Source: CAYNEO01 sp964396245
GTDB lineage: Bacteria; Zixibacteria; MSB-5A5; GN15; FEB-12
Direction of reading: 5' to 3'
Assembly (NCBI GenBank): GCA_964396245.1
Contig: CAYNEO010000002.1
Location: 62,001-126,000, forward strand
Length of the DNA stretch: 64,000 nt
Positions 41,778 through 51,211 of the stretch are shown piece after piece (positions within the stretch are counted from its first letter, which is position 1; every line of letters begins with the position of its first letter). The notes beneath the pieces were generated by a model. That model worked only from the letters and a program-made list of their open reading frames with translations. It ran no database searches and was not told the DNA's origin. The translations under genes were made by a program, and so were the position numbers.

Positions 41778-43052
41778 ATGGCAACTGAAGCACACAGCAA
41801 AACGATGACGACCGAGGCAGTGAACGGACTGGACGTAGACGCAATCAAGGCCGATTTCCCGATCCTGCAGGAGAAGGTCAACGGTAATCGCCTGGTATAT
41901 CTTGACAACGCCGCGACATCTCAGAAGCCAAATGTCGTCATAGAAGCGATCAGTGACTACTATCGTCATACGAACGCCAATATCCATCGCGGCCTCCATA
42001 AGCTTGCGGAGCTCGCCACCGAAGCATTTGAGAAGACGCGACGGCATACGGCGGGGTTTATCGGCGGAGTTGATACTGCGGAAGTGGTTTTTACACGGGG
42101 CACGACGGAGTCGTTGAACCTGGTCGCATATACATGGGGAGAACAAAATATCGGTGAGGGGGACGAAATCCTGATCACCGAGATGGAACACCACGCCAAT
42201 ATGGTCCCGTGGTTCATGCTGGCTCAGCGAAAGAAGGCTGTCCTCAAGCGGATACCTGTCACCGCTGACGGGTATCTTGATTTGAGCGGTCTGGACAAAT
42301 TACTGACGCGACGCACCAAGCTGGTAGCGATATCGCACATGTCCAACGTCCTCGGGACTATCAACCCGGTCCGCGAAATCGCGGAAAGAGCGAAGGCGGT
42401 AGGAGCGGTGGTTGTCGCCGACGGCGCTCAGTCGGCGCCTCATATGCCGGTCAATGTGCCCGAATTGGGCGTGGATTTCTTCGCGTTTTCCTCGCACAAA
42501 ATGCTTGGTCCGACCGGCGTTGGCGTGCTGTGGGGGCGGCGTGAGCTGCTCGAATCAATGCCACCGTTTAATTTTGGCGGCGAGATGATCCGCCAGGTCG
42601 GTTTTGACAACGTCAGCTGGGCCGAGCTTCCGTGGAAATTCGAGGCCGGAACTCCAAATATTGCCGATGTCGTGGCTTTCGATGCCGCTCTCACGTATCT
42701 CGAGCGACTGGGTATGGAGAATATCCGGCGACACGAGATCGAGCTCACCGAATACGCGATTGCCCGGCTGTCCGAAATAAAAGGACTGGAAATCCAGGGA
42801 CCAAATGACAGTTCGCAGCGCGGCGGGGCAATATCGTTCACAGACCCGGATTTACACCCGCACGATATGAGCACCTTCCTTGACACCAAAGGCATTGCTA
42901 TCAGGGCCGGTCATCACTGCGCCCAGCCGCTGATGAGAGTAATGGGGAAAATGGCGACAGCACGGGCGTCCCTCTATATCTATAACGACCGGGCGGATAT
43001 CGACGCCCTCCACGATGCCTTAGTCGAGATGAGGAGATATTTCGGTTTATGA
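41778..43052 (+). CDS. sufS: Cysteine desulfurase SufS
   Basis: PLP enzyme that supplies sulfur from cysteine. Group II desulfurase marks: 'VYLDNAATSQKP', PLP Lys in 'FFAFSSHKMLGPTGVGVLWG' and the persulfide Cys in 'IRAGHHCAQPLM'. The length of 424 is normal. Its stop overlaps sufU by 4 bases, so the desulfurase and its sulfur acceptor are coupled. Confidence 0.96.
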   Translation: MATEAHSKTMTTEAVNGLDVDAIKADFPILQEKVNGNRLVYLDNAATSQKPNVVIEAISDYYRHTNANIHRGLHKLAELATEAFEKTRRHTAGFIGGVDTAEVVFTRGTTESLNLVAYTWGEQNIGEGDEILITEMEHHANMVPWFMLAQRKKAVLKRIPVTADGYLDLSGLDKLLTRRTKLVAISHMSNVLGTINPVREIAERAKAVGAVVVADGAQSAPHMPVNVPELGVDFFAFSSHKMLGPTGVGVLWGRRELLESMPPFNFGGEMIRQVGFDNVSWAELPWKFEAGTPNIADVVAFDAALTYLERLGMENIRRHEIELTEYAIARLSEIKGLEIQGPNDSSQRGGAISFTDPDLHPHDMSTFLDTKGIAIRAGHHCAQPLMRVMGKMATARASLYIYNDRADIDALHDALVEMRRYFGL

Positions 43053-43525
43053 TAGAATTAGATGAATTATACCGTGAGATCATTCTCGATCACTACCGAT
43101 CGCCCCGGGGGAAAAAGCCGGTCGAGCAAGCGAATGTGAAGTCAGCCGGCTCGAATCCATCGTGCGGTGACGAGGTGGAGGTTGAAGCACGAATCGAAGA
43201 CAACGTGCTCAAGGATGTCCATATCGACTGCAAGGGCTGCGCCATTTCGACTGCTTCGGGATCGATGCTCGCCGAGACAGTCAAGGGCAAGTCGTTCGAC
43301 GAGGTGATGGCAATTGCCGACAAGGTCAAGAAGCTGCTCAAAGGTGAGATCGATGAATCGGACGAAGATTTTGGCGACCTTGGTTCACTTCAGGGTGTCA
43401 GGCAGTTCCCGGTGCGGGTGAAGTGTGCGTTGCTCGCGTGGGTGACGTTGATCGAGGGGCTCAAAGATTACGCGAACGGCAAGGGAGGCAACAGCAAAAT
43501 CATGATCAAAACGGATACTGAATAG
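43049..43525 (+). CDS. sufU: Sulfur-relay protein SufU
   Basis: Zinc-dependent sulfurtransferase partner of SufS. The three cysteines and Asp of the site are 'PSCGDEV', 'CKGCAISTASGSM' and 'VKCALLAW'. The 158-residue length and the SufU-type insert before the last Cys distinguish it from the scaffold IscU. It is coupled with sufS. Confidence 0.94.
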   Translation: MIELDELYREIILDHYRSPRGKKPVEQANVKSAGSNPSCGDEVEVEARIEDNVLKDVHIDCKGCAISTASGSMLAETVKGKSFDEVMAIADKVKKLLKGEIDESDEDFGDLGSLQGVRQFPVRVKCALLAWVTLIEGLKDYANGKGGNSKIMIKTDTE

Positions 43526-43540
43526 CGGAGGGATCGACAG

Positions 43541-43852
43541 TTGGCAGTACCGACCAAAGAGCAGATTATCGAGGCCCTTAAGCCGATTCAGGACCCCGAG
43601 ATACGGATCGGTGTCGTTGATCTGGGGCTCGTATACGATATCGATGTTACCAACGAGGGGGAAGTGACTATCAAGATGACTCTTACCACCCCGGCATGTC
43701 CGTACGGTGAAATCCTGCTGGCACAGGTACACCGGGCAGTTGAAGAATTGGAGGGAGTAACGAAAGTCCAGGTGGTCCTGGTATGGGATCCGCCGTGGAA
43801 TCCGGAAGAAATGTGCTCTGATCTGGCAAAGGATCAACTGGGCATCTGGTAA
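43541..43852 (+). CDS. sufT: SufT/MIP18-type (DUF59) Fe-S assembly factor
   Basis: A 103-residue DUF59 protein with 'IQDPEIRIGVVDLGLVYDI' and the conserved Cys in 'TTPACPYG'. The family helps cluster maturation or carriage. The TTG start is chosen because GGAGGG stands 8 bases before it. It is the last suf gene, followed by a strong terminator. Confidence 0.92.
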   Translation: MAVPTKEQIIEALKPIQDPEIRIGVVDLGLVYDIDVTNEGEVTIKMTLTTPACPYGEILLAQVHRAVEELEGVTKVQVVLVWDPPWNPEEMCSDLAKDQLGIW

Positions 43853-43876
43853 ATCAAGAGAAAGATGTGTATATTC

Positions 43877-43902
43877 GGCAGGGCAACACCCTGCCCTTTT
43901 TG
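43877..43902 (+). terminator. Terminator of the suf operon
   Basis: Inverted repeat GGCAGGG / CCCTGCC with a 5-base loop, followed by CTTTTTG. It lies about 25 bases after the sufT stop. Confidence 0.85.
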
Positions 43903-44022
43903 TATCCGGGACAAAGGTGGCAACTTTTGGACTTGTGTTTTGTCTAATCTTCGTCTACCGTGGAAACCTGGACGGGGCGTTGCGGTTATACGGTAGGAAA
44001 ACTGGCCAGAAGGCGGAACAAC

Positions 44023-45213
44023 ATGGATGAAAATAATAGAAGGCCGGATGTTTCGGCTCTCCGCATAGACAAGTCCAAAAAGTTCATTGACCGGCCGCGA
44101 AGCAGAGCGTGGCGATGGTTGGTCGCGCTTATTGCTATCGTAGTTCTGGTTGTCGGCTATTTCGCACTGAAAAGCAGCCTCTCTCCTGCCACCAATGTGC
44201 GCGTGGCCACAGCAACCATAATCAGGGGTTCGGACGCAGCCGCCGATCTGGTCGCTACCGGCTATGTGGTTGCTCAGCGCATGGCCGAAGTTTCATCAAA
44301 AGCTACCGGGCGACTGGCGGCGCTCAACTATGAAGAAGGCGATACCGTGGCTCAAGGGGCCGTGATTGCCCGTCTGGACAACAGCGATTTTGTCGCCCTC
44401 GTTCAGCAGGCGGAAGCGGCGGTGAACCGAGCAGTGGTGGACACGCTGGAAAGCGCGCGGGATTTTCGCCGGGCAAAAGAACTTTTTAAGTCGGGCGCGA
44501 TCACCGATGTCGAACTCGAGAACGCTGAAACAGCATACAAATCCGCCGCGGCGGCTCTTGCCGGAGCGGAGGCGGCGCTGAAGGTCGCGCAGGTGGATCT
44601 CGACAATACATACATTCGGGCGCCGTTTGCGGGCACCATCCTGATGAAGAATGCCGAAGTCGGTGAGATGGTCACTCCGTTTGCCTCGGCAGCGTCATCG
44701 AAAGGCTCAGTGGTGACCATGGCTGACATGAACTCGCTCGAGGTCGAAGCCGATGTTTCTGAGTCGAACATATATCGGGTATATACCGGACAACGCGCGG
44801 AGATTGTTCTGGATGCATACCCGGGCGTTCGCTACGGGGGTTACGTGAAGAAGATTGTGCCCACGGCCGACCGGGCGAGGGCCACGGTTTTAACAAGGGT
44901 GGCATTCAAGAACAAAGATGACCGCGTATTGCCGGAAATGTCGGCGCGGGTCAATTTCTTCTCAGATACATCGTCGGCAGCGGATGGTCAGGCTGAGTCG
45001 CTGACCGTACCGACCGACGCGGTGACGTCTCGCGACGGTTCCAAAACAGTGTTTGTGGTTACCGGCGCGGTTGCCACGGCCACGCCGGTGGAGACAGGCA
45101 CAAATGTCGGGGGCCGTGTCGAAATCCTGAGTGGATTGAGTGAAGGTGACACCGTCGTGCTCTCTCCCCCGGGCAAGATGAAGTCCGGCGATAAGGTCGA
45201 AGTAGCCCGGTAG
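44023..45213 (+). CDS. Efflux periplasmic adaptor (HlyD/MacA-like)
   Basis: Membrane-fusion protein linking an inner-membrane ABC exporter to an outer-membrane channel. The start 'MDENNRRPD' has AGGCGG 6 bases upstream (396 residues); an earlier ATG at 43960 is possible but lacks such a site. One N-terminal membrane helix lies at about 30-49. Biotinyl-lipoyl halves ('VVAQRMAEVSSKATGRLAAL' and 'YIRAPFAGTILMKNAEVGE') flank a helical hairpin rich in Ala and Glu. It begins an operon with an ABC ATPase and two permeases. No TolC homologue is in the window. Confidence 0.88.
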   Translation: MDENNRRPDVSALRIDKSKKFIDRPRSRAWRWLVALIAIVVLVVGYFALKSSLSPATNVRVATATIIRGSDAAADLVATGYVVAQRMAEVSSKATGRLAALNYEEGDTVAQGAVIARLDNSDFVALVQQAEAAVNRAVVDTLESARDFRRAKELFKSGAITDVELENAETAYKSAAAALAGAEAALKVAQVDLDNTYIRAPFAGTILMKNAEVGEMVTPFASAASSKGSVVTMADMNSLEVEADVSESNIYRVYTGQRAEIVLDAYPGVRYGGYVKKIVPTADRARATVLTRVAFKNKDDRVLPEMSARVNFFSDTSSAADGQAESLTVPTDAVTSRDGSKTVFVVTGAVATATPVETGTNVGGRVEILSGLSEGDTVVLSPPGKMKSGDKVEVAR

Positions 45214-45231
45214 CTCGCCGAAGGATATGCA

Positions 45232-45912
45232 ATGACACAGCCAATAGTAAATTTACAGTCGGTATACAAATCGTACTGGCGCGACAGCCTGGAAATACCG
45301 GTATTGCGCAACATAGACCTGATGATCCCTGAAGGCGAATTCCAGGCCCTTATGGGCCCTTCCGGATCGGGGAAAACCACGTTACTGAATCTGGTAGCCG
45401 GCATCGATCGCCCGTCATCGGGTGAGGTTATTGTTGCCGGTCAGGTTATATCAAGCATGAGTGAGGCGAATCTGGCTCGCTGGCGGAGCGCCCATGTCGG
45501 TTTTGTGTTTCAATTTTACAATCTCGTGCCGGTGTTGAACGCGTTTGAGAATGTCGAGTTACCGCTGTTGCTCACCAGGTTGAATCGGGCCGAACGCAGG
45601 CGTCAGGTCGAAACGGCACTGAGCATCGTGGGACTGGATGATCGCATGGATCATTACCCCAATCAGCTCTCCGGCGGACAGGAGCAGCGCGTTGCCATCG
45701 CCCGAGCCCTGGTTACCGACCCCGACATCATTCTTGCCGACGAGCCGACCGGGGACCTGGACAAGGTGTCAGCCGAGGCAACCATGGAGTTGCTGGCGCA
45801 ACTCAACAAGGAATTCGGTAAGACAATCGTGATGGTCACGCACGATCCCCGCGCGGCCGAAAAGGCTCATATCATCCAACAACTCGATAAAGGCGAACTG
45901 GTTGCGGCATGA
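45232..45912 (+). CDS. ABC transporter ATPase, MacB/LolD type
   Basis: A 226-residue ATPase with Walker A 'GPSGSGKTTLLNLVAG', Q-loop 'FVFQFYNLVPVLNAFENV' (typical of MacB/LolD), signature 'LSGGQEQRVAIARALV' and Walker B 'IILADEPTGDLD'. Its stop overlaps the first permease by 4 bases. It powers the MacAB-like export complex made of the surrounding genes. Confidence 0.93.
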   Translation: MTQPIVNLQSVYKSYWRDSLEIPVLRNIDLMIPEGEFQALMGPSGSGKTTLLNLVAGIDRPSSGEVIVAGQVISSMSEANLARWRSAHVGFVFQFYNLVPVLNAFENVELPLLLTRLNRAERRRQVETALSIVGLDDRMDHYPNQLSGGQEQRVAIARALVTDPDIILADEPTGDLDKVSAEATMELLAQLNKEFGKTIVMVTHDPRAAEKAHIIQQLDKGELVAA

Positions 45913-47066
45913 GGGTATTCAAGCTGATCTCCCGGAATGCTCTCCGTCACGCGCTTCGGACCTCTCTTACTATTCTCGGAGTGGCGATCGCCGTAACAGC
46001 GTTCTGTGTCATTCGCAGTGCGATCGACGCCTGGTATCTGAATTCCCGGTCGGCGGCTCCTGATCGTTTGATCAGCCGCAGCGCGGTCTCCCTCGCGTTC
46101 AGCATGCCCATTTCCTACAAGGAAAAGATCGAGCGGGTGCCGGGTGTGGAGGCTGTATCATACGCGATCTGGTTCGGCGGCATTTACGTGGACCAGAAGA
46201 ACTTTTTCCCAAAATTCGGGGTCGATCACGAAACCTACTTCGACATCTATCCGGAATACCAGATACCCGAGGACCAGCGGCGAGCATTTACCAGGGAACG
46301 AAATGCAGTAATTGTCGGCCGGCAACTCGCTGACCGGTTCGGATGGAAGCTCGGTGATCAGATACGTATTGTCGGCGACATCTATCCCGGTAACTGGGAT
46401 TTCGTCATACGGGGCATCTATACCGGCGCCGATGAAACCGTAAACGAGTCAACCTGGTTTTTCCGGTACGACTACGTTGACGAACGCATGCGGCAGGAGA
46501 CCCCGGGACGGGCAGGGCAAGTCGGTTCGTTTGTGGAGAAAATATCTGATCCGATGCAATCTTCGGCAATTTCTAAGAAGATTGACGCGCTGTTTGCCAA
46601 CTCGCTTGCGGAAACCAAAACGGAGACGGAGGAAGCCTTCCGATTGTCGTTTGTCGAGCTTTCCGGGCAAATTATCCTCGGATTGAGAATCGTTTCATTT
46701 CTGGTTATCGGTGTGATTCTACTGGTGATGGCTAACACGATGGCGATGGCAGCTCGTGAGCGGGTCAACGAATACGCGCTGCTCAAGACCCTCGGGTTTC
46801 GCGCTTACCATTTGATCGGGCTGGTTTTTGGCGAATCGTTATTGATCGCCTTTCTTGGCGGAGCAGTCGGACTCGGGCTGGCGTTTCTCACGATTCCGCT
46901 TATCAAGGCAAAAATCGGTGCATTCCTGCCGTACCTTCCGATAGAACCGCTCACTTTGATATTGGGGTTTGTTGCGGCAATACTTGTCGGGTTGTTAGCG
47001 GCGACGTTTCCGGCGTTGCGCGCTGTGCGGACCTCGATTGTGGACGGACTGAGGACTGTCGATTAG
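45909..47066 (+). CDS. ABC transporter permease, FtsX/MacB type (first)
   Basis: A 385-residue permease with one N-terminal helix ('LRTSLTILGVAIAVTAFCVI'), a large periplasmic domain of about 240 residues and three C-terminal helices. 'ERVNEYALLKTLGFRAYHLI' is the typical FtsX coupling loop. It is paired with a second permease, giving a hetero-dimer rather than one fused MacB. Confidence 0.9.
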   Translation: MRVFKLISRNALRHALRTSLTILGVAIAVTAFCVIRSAIDAWYLNSRSAAPDRLISRSAVSLAFSMPISYKEKIERVPGVEAVSYAIWFGGIYVDQKNFFPKFGVDHETYFDIYPEYQIPEDQRRAFTRERNAVIVGRQLADRFGWKLGDQIRIVGDIYPGNWDFVIRGIYTGADETVNESTWFFRYDYVDERMRQETPGRAGQVGSFVEKISDPMQSSAISKKIDALFANSLAETKTETEEAFRLSFVELSGQIILGLRIVSFLVIGVILLVMANTMAMAARERVNEYALLKTLGFRAYHLIGLVFGESLLIAFLGGAVGLGLAFLTIPLIKAKIGAFLPYLPIEPLTLILGFVAAILVGLLAATFPALRAVRTSIVDGLRTVD

Positions 47067-47075
47067 GTCGTTACG

Positions 47076-48242
47076 ATGAGCTTACTTATCAGCTATTCCA
47101 TAAAGAACAGTTTCGCCCGGCGGCTGACCTCACTTCTCACACTGCTGGGAATCGGTCTGGTTGTTTTCGTTTTTGCGGCCGTGCTGATGTTGGCCAACGG
47201 TCTCAGACAGGCGCTGGTCGAGACGGGTACTCCCGGGAATGTGGTGGCGCTTCGGCAGGCGGCCTCAACCGAGGTCGTTTCTATCATCTATCGCAATCAG
47301 GCCGATGTTGTCAAAGCGGACAGAGCGATCATGACCGACAGCACCGGGGCGCCGGTGTTTGCCTCTGAGCTCGTGGTTTTGATCAATCAGCCAAGACGCT
47401 CGAACGGCGACGAAACCAATATCACCGTGCGCGGTGTGAACGAGATGTCGCTCAAGCTTCGTCCACAAGTGAGAATTGTCCAGGGCCGGATGTGGCGACC
47501 GGGAACATCTGAGATTATCGCCGGCCGCAAGGCGGCCGAGAACTTTGTGGGATGCGGATTGGGCGAGACCGTTCGGTTCGGGCAGCGGCAGTGGACGGTA
47601 GTTGGAGTATTCGAGGCTGACGGGTCCGGCTTCGAGTCGGAAGTGTGGGGGGACGTCGATCAGCTCATGGATGCTTTTCAGCGCCCGGTGTTTTCTTCGC
47701 TGATTTTCCGGCTGAAAAATCCCGATGATCTGCCGGTTGTCAAGTCCCGAATAGAGAGTGATCCGCGGGTGACGCTCCAGGTGAAGCCGGAGATACAGTA
47801 CTATCGCGAGCAGTCGGAGGTTTTCGCGAATTTCATTCAAGTACTCGGAACGGTAATCTCGATTGTATTCTCTCTGGGTGCGATTGTGGGAGCGATGATT
47901 ACGATGTACGCCGCGGTCGCCAACCGAACGCGGGAGATCGGGACGCTGCGTGCACTCGGGTTCAGCCGGACATCAGTGCTTACGGCGTTCCTGGCGGAGG
48001 CAATTATTATTGCCCTTGTGGGAGGTATCATAGGGATTCTCTTCGCGAATCTTTTGGCTTTCCGGGAAGTATCGACAACCAATTTTTCGACTTTTGCCGA
48101 AGTTGCGTTCTCATTCCGCATGTCGCCACAGATTGCTATGGAGGCACTCGGCTTCGCGCTGATCATGGGAATAATCGGCGGTTTCCTGCCGGCCGTGCGA
48201 GCTGCACGGTCGCGGGTGATTAACTCACTGCGAGCGCGCTAA
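47076..48242 (+). CDS. ABC transporter permease, FtsX/MacB type (second)
   Basis: A 388-residue permease with the same four-helix layout as its neighbour; the coupling segment is 'NRTREIGTLRALGFSRTSVL'. Together the two make the transmembrane part of the exporter. It is the last gene of that operon, with a modest hairpin just after its stop. Confidence 0.9.
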   Translation: MSLLISYSIKNSFARRLTSLLTLLGIGLVVFVFAAVLMLANGLRQALVETGTPGNVVALRQAASTEVVSIIYRNQADVVKADRAIMTDSTGAPVFASELVVLINQPRRSNGDETNITVRGVNEMSLKLRPQVRIVQGRMWRPGTSEIIAGRKAAENFVGCGLGETVRFGQRQWTVVGVFEADGSGFESEVWGDVDQLMDAFQRPVFSSLIFRLKNPDDLPVVKSRIESDPRVTLQVKPEIQYYREQSEVFANFIQVLGTVISIVFSLGAIVGAMITMYAAVANRTREIGTLRALGFSRTSVLTAFLAEAIIIALVGGIIGILFANLLAFREVSTTNFSTFAEVAFSFRMSPQIAMEALGFALIMGIIGGFLPAVRAARSRVINSLRAR

Positions 48243-48249
48243 AACTCGA

Positions 48250-48275
48250 GGAGAGTATATCTCCCCGGATTTTTG
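48250..48275 (+). terminator. Probable weak terminator of the exporter operon
   Basis: GGAGA / TCTCC with a 5-base loop, followed by CCGGATTTTTGTTT. The stem is short, but the position just after the last permease supports it. Confidence 0.5.
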
Positions 48276-48390
48276 TTTACTCCTGACCGGATGTATTGTA
48301 AGTTCACGTCGGTAGAAGGTCCCTGGTCGGGCGAGCGCAAGTACACAGGGCATACGCATCGACCACAATACGTATAACGGGTTAATCTTC

Positions 48391-49209
48391 ATGAACGTGC
48401 TCGAACCACTGAAAGACTATCATCCCGTTCTGCAGGCACTTCTGGCGACCTGTTTCACGTGGTTTATGACGGCTCTCGGCGCTGCCGGAGTTTTTCTCAA
48501 ACAGCAATTGAGCAAGAAGACACTCGATGCCATGCTCGGTTTCGCTGCCGGCGTAATGATCGCGGCCAGTTTCTGGTCATTGCTTGCACCCGCAATCGAG
48601 ATGGCCGAAGGCAGCTCGGTTCCGTCGTGGGTACCGGCTGTTGTCGGGTTTCTGCTCGGAGCCGCCTGCCTTCGAGCGATCGACTATGTCCTCCCGCATC
48701 TTCACCTGCGGGCGCCGATCGAAGAAGCCGAAGGTATTCACACCAGTTGGAAGCGCACCACGCTATTGATCCTGGCGATCACCCTTCACAATATCCCGGA
48801 AGGACTGGCCGTCGGGGTGGCGTTCGGCGCGGTGTCTGCCGGGCTGCCGTCGGCGGAACTCGCCGGGGCCATAGCCCTGGCGCTGGGAATCGGGATTCAA
48901 AATTTTCCAGAAGGGATGGCGGTCTCGTTACCGCTGCGACGCGAAGGACTCGGACGATTTCGGAGCTTCTGGTATGGCCAACTTTCAGGAATCGTGGAAC
49001 CGGCTGCGGGTGTGGCCGGCGCCGCACTGGTGATAATCGCTCGACCGATTCTCCCGTATGCTCTGGCCTTCGCGGCCGGAGCGATGATATTCGTGGTCGT
49101 CGAGGAAGTTGTTCCCGAGGCGCAGCGCGGCGAGCATGCCCATTCGGCAACGCTCGGGACGATGTTGGGATTTGCGGTGATGATGGCCCTTGACGTAGCC
49201 CTGGGATAG
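48391..49209 (+). CDS. ZIP-family metal transporter (GufA-like)
   Basis: Divalent metal transporter of 272 residues with about eight helices. The two metal-site helices show 'LHNIPEGLAVGVAFG' and 'IQNFPEGMAVSLPLRREG'; both carry the HNxPE / NxPEG pattern of ZIP proteins. The N-terminal part matches the GufA subgroup. It begins a short operon with a HEAT-like protein. Confidence 0.92.
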   Translation: MNVLEPLKDYHPVLQALLATCFTWFMTALGAAGVFLKQQLSKKTLDAMLGFAAGVMIAASFWSLLAPAIEMAEGSSVPSWVPAVVGFLLGAACLRAIDYVLPHLHLRAPIEEAEGIHTSWKRTTLLILAITLHNIPEGLAVGVAFGAVSAGLPSAELAGAIALALGIGIQNFPEGMAVSLPLRREGLGRFRSFWYGQLSGIVEPAAGVAGAALVIIARPILPYALAFAAGAMIFVVVEEVVPEAQRGEHAHSATLGTMLGFAVMMALDVALG

Positions 49210-49236
49210 GAGAATCAGACGAAAGGCAACCTGCTC

Positions 49237-49926
49237 TTGTCGAACGAAAACACATCAAATACGCGACTCTCGAGACGCGGTCGGCGAAAAGCTGAACTGC
49301 TGAGATTACTTGGAGAGCGGGATATCGACGGCCTTGTCACATGGTCACGGTCAATATCTGATCCGCTGGGACAACTCTCCACTGTACTTTTCGAGGCTGA
49401 CCCGCTTATTCGATGGCGGGCAATTGAAGCCATCGGCTTGATCGCTGCGAACATTGCCCGTGATGATGAAGGAAAGGTACGATCTTTCCTGCGGCGACTC
49501 TTGTGGCTGATGAACGATGAATCCGGCGGGATATGCTGGTATGCGCCCGAAGCAATTGCCGAAGTACTGTTCCGCACCCCAGCGCTTATCGAAGAATACG
49601 GGCCAATTCTGCTGTCGTTCTTGAAGGAAGAACCTTTTGAAGCCGGGGTCTGTCTCGGGGTGGCGCGGTTGATGAACCTGACCGATCTGCCGGATGACTT
49701 TGAGACACGCATCGCTGACAGCGAGGTCGTGTTTCGCCAATATCTGGAAAATCCTGACCCCGAATTGAGAGCAAGCGCACTCATGGTTCTTACCAAACTT
49801 GGCATTGAGTTGGGGACAGAGGAGATCAACAGGCTAGCTCACGTGAAGGGGTCAACTTTCGTGTATGATTTCAATTCGGGCGATTTGGTGGGAGTGAATA
49901 TCAGTGACATGCTATCCAACAGATAA
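49237..49926 (+). CDS. HEAT-repeat-like protein, DVU0298 family
   Basis: A 229-residue, mostly alpha-helical protein with repeats such as 'DPLIRWRAIEAIGLIAANIA' and 'NPDPELRASALMVLTKLG'. The central 'LLWLMNDESGGICWYAPEAI' is the mark of the DVU0298-type family named after a sulfate reducer. It likely acts as a protein-binding scaffold. Start codon is TTG, 27 bases after the ZIP gene. No enzymatic motif is visible. Confidence 0.78.
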   Translation: MSNENTSNTRLSRRGRRKAELLRLLGERDIDGLVTWSRSISDPLGQLSTVLFEADPLIRWRAIEAIGLIAANIARDDEGKVRSFLRRLLWLMNDESGGICWYAPEAIAEVLFRTPALIEEYGPILLSFLKEEPFEAGVCLGVARLMNLTDLPDDFETRIADSEVVFRQYLENPDPELRASALMVLTKLGIELGTEEINRLAHVKGSTFVYDFNSGDLVGVNISDMLSNR

Positions 49927-49955
49927 GCCTGAGCGAAAAAGAACAATCGGCAAAG

Positions 49956-49983
49956 CAAAACGGCCGTCCTCAATGACGGCCGT
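49956..49983 (-). terminator. Terminator between convergent genes
   Basis: ACGGCCGTC and its exact reverse complement with a 6-base loop. Read on the minus strand it is followed by TTTTGCTTTG, giving a good terminator for the ykgJ-type gene. On the plus strand the tail is only modestly T-rich, so it may also serve the HEAT-protein gene. Confidence 0.75.
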
Positions 49984-50006
49984 CTGTGTCTTATATATTT
50001 TCGCGA

Positions 50007-50843
50007 TCACTGCTGTTTCTGTGGGGGAACTTTCGCCGCGAGCTTTTCCCTGGCTGCCTGAGCGGCTTGGTCTTTGACTTTCATGGTGGGCTCACCCATA
50101 AGCGCAAAACGCAGCCACTTGTATCCGAAATTCAACAGTTCCACATCATCGTCCTTGATTGCTGCTTGGGTTGCATTATCGACGTCGAATTTATCAAAGA
50201 ACGACGTTTTAAACAAAAAATCTCGAAACTTGTCGGTGTTGTAGCACACCATGTGGAACATTTCCATTTTCTGTGGCGACATTTCCTTGCCGGAGCGGAA
50301 GAATCGGTGCAGCGTGAGTTCTTTGAACGGCTCGCCCATGCGGTTGTACTCGGTAATACCCTGGTCATCGAGCCATTTACCAACAGTCCATTCTTTTTTC
50401 TCATTCAGGCCCTGGCAGATCTTTTCCTGAAGCAGGAAATAAAACTGTCCGTCATCATCCCCCTCCCGTTCAGAAGGAGACGCCATGCCAAGGGGGAACA
50501 TCCGGCACGCCCACGGCCTGTCTTCGTAGACGGTGCAGCCCCTGTCGGCAACGAACGGACAGGTTTTGCGCTCGTCATCATTCATCTTGAGAAGGACGAC
50601 CGGGTACTTCAAGTTTTTATCAAAAGGTGATAGAGAGTACTTATCGAGGAACTCCTGCGAGGTAATACCGAGCCTGTTCTTGAGCCTGACAATATCGTAA
50701 GGCGTGAGAAAGATATTGACGTCGCCGCAGCACGCATTAAAGCAGGAGATTCCCGGGCGGCACTCGAAGTGAAACGTGCTGTTAACGTTCAGGCGCGGAT
50801 AATTCTTGAGCACCTCTTCTTTGAAGCGTTCTATCTCGTTCAT
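50007..50843 (-). CDS. YkgJ-family cysteine-cluster protein
   Basis: A 278-residue protein with the YkgJ (zinc/iron-chelating) cysteine pattern: 'CRPGISCFNACCGDVNIFLT', 'TCPFVADRGCTVYEDRPWAC' and 'EKICQG'. I chose the ATG overlapping the upstream stop by 4 bases. The family is common in anaerobes and its role is unknown, perhaps in metal binding or protein modification. A Lys/Gln-rich tail follows. It is transcribed with the zinc-ribbon gene and lies next to aprA. Confidence 0.82.
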   Translation of the reverse strand: MNEIERFKEEVLKNYPRLNVNSTFHFECRPGISCFNACCGDVNIFLTPYDIVRLKNRLGITSQEFLDKYSLSPFDKNLKYPVVLLKMNDDERKTCPFVADRGCTVYEDRPWACRMFPLGMASPSEREGDDDGQFYFLLQEKICQGLNEKKEWTVGKWLDDQGITEYNRMGEPFKELTLHRFFRSGKEMSPQKMEMFHMVCYNTDKFRDFLFKTSFFDKFDVDNATQAAIKDDDVELLNFGYKWLRFALMGEPTMKVKDQAAQAAREKLAAKVPPQKQQ

Positions 50844-51145
50844 GACCTTTTCTGGCCTTTCTCTTCGTTGTTTCCTTTTTCTTCTTCGATAATGCCTTCC
50901 CGCAGCGCCGTTTCCGACCACACCGGCAACGGCCCGGATTCGCCGGTTGTCGGATCATACCGGTGGCGGTACGATACTTTCTGATTGAAGTGCGATTTCA
51001 TCCACTCCCACCCTTTCTTGTAGTAAGGGCATTCATCGTTGAAGCAGACGTATTGAAAGTGGTAGCCCCATGATGTTTCCATGGAGGCAACCCATTTTTT
51101 CATGGGTCGACCGCAGTGGGGACAGATATTTTCAGGTGTAACCAT
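50840..51145 (-). CDS. Small zinc-ribbon protein next to apr genes
   Basis: A 101-residue protein with 'ICPHCGRPMKKW' and 'YVCFNDECPYYKKGWEWM', four cysteines that can hold one zinc. A conserved-looking middle 'YRHRYDPTTGESGPLPVW' and a charged Glu/Lys tail follow. Proteins of this kind occur, as I recall, in other sulfate reducers, sometimes described as Ogr/Delta-like. I assign no function. It overlaps the ykgJ-type gene by 4 bases and has a palindromic site upstream. Confidence 0.72.
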   Translation of the reverse strand: MVTPENICPHCGRPMKKWVASMETSWGYHFQYVCFNDECPYYKKGWEWMKSHFNQKVSYRHRYDPTTGESGPLPVWSETALREGIIEEEKGNNEEKGQKRS

Positions 51146-51211
51146 ATGTTCTCGCGACGGTATCGCGGTCCTTGCAAAAGTCTCTATTTCGTACCTTCTT
51201 ACTCTCCAATA

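Noticed and set aside
43140..43165. tRNA T-loop-like 'GGCTCGAATCC'
   Set aside because: It lies in frame within sufU and no acceptor stem or other arms surround it.
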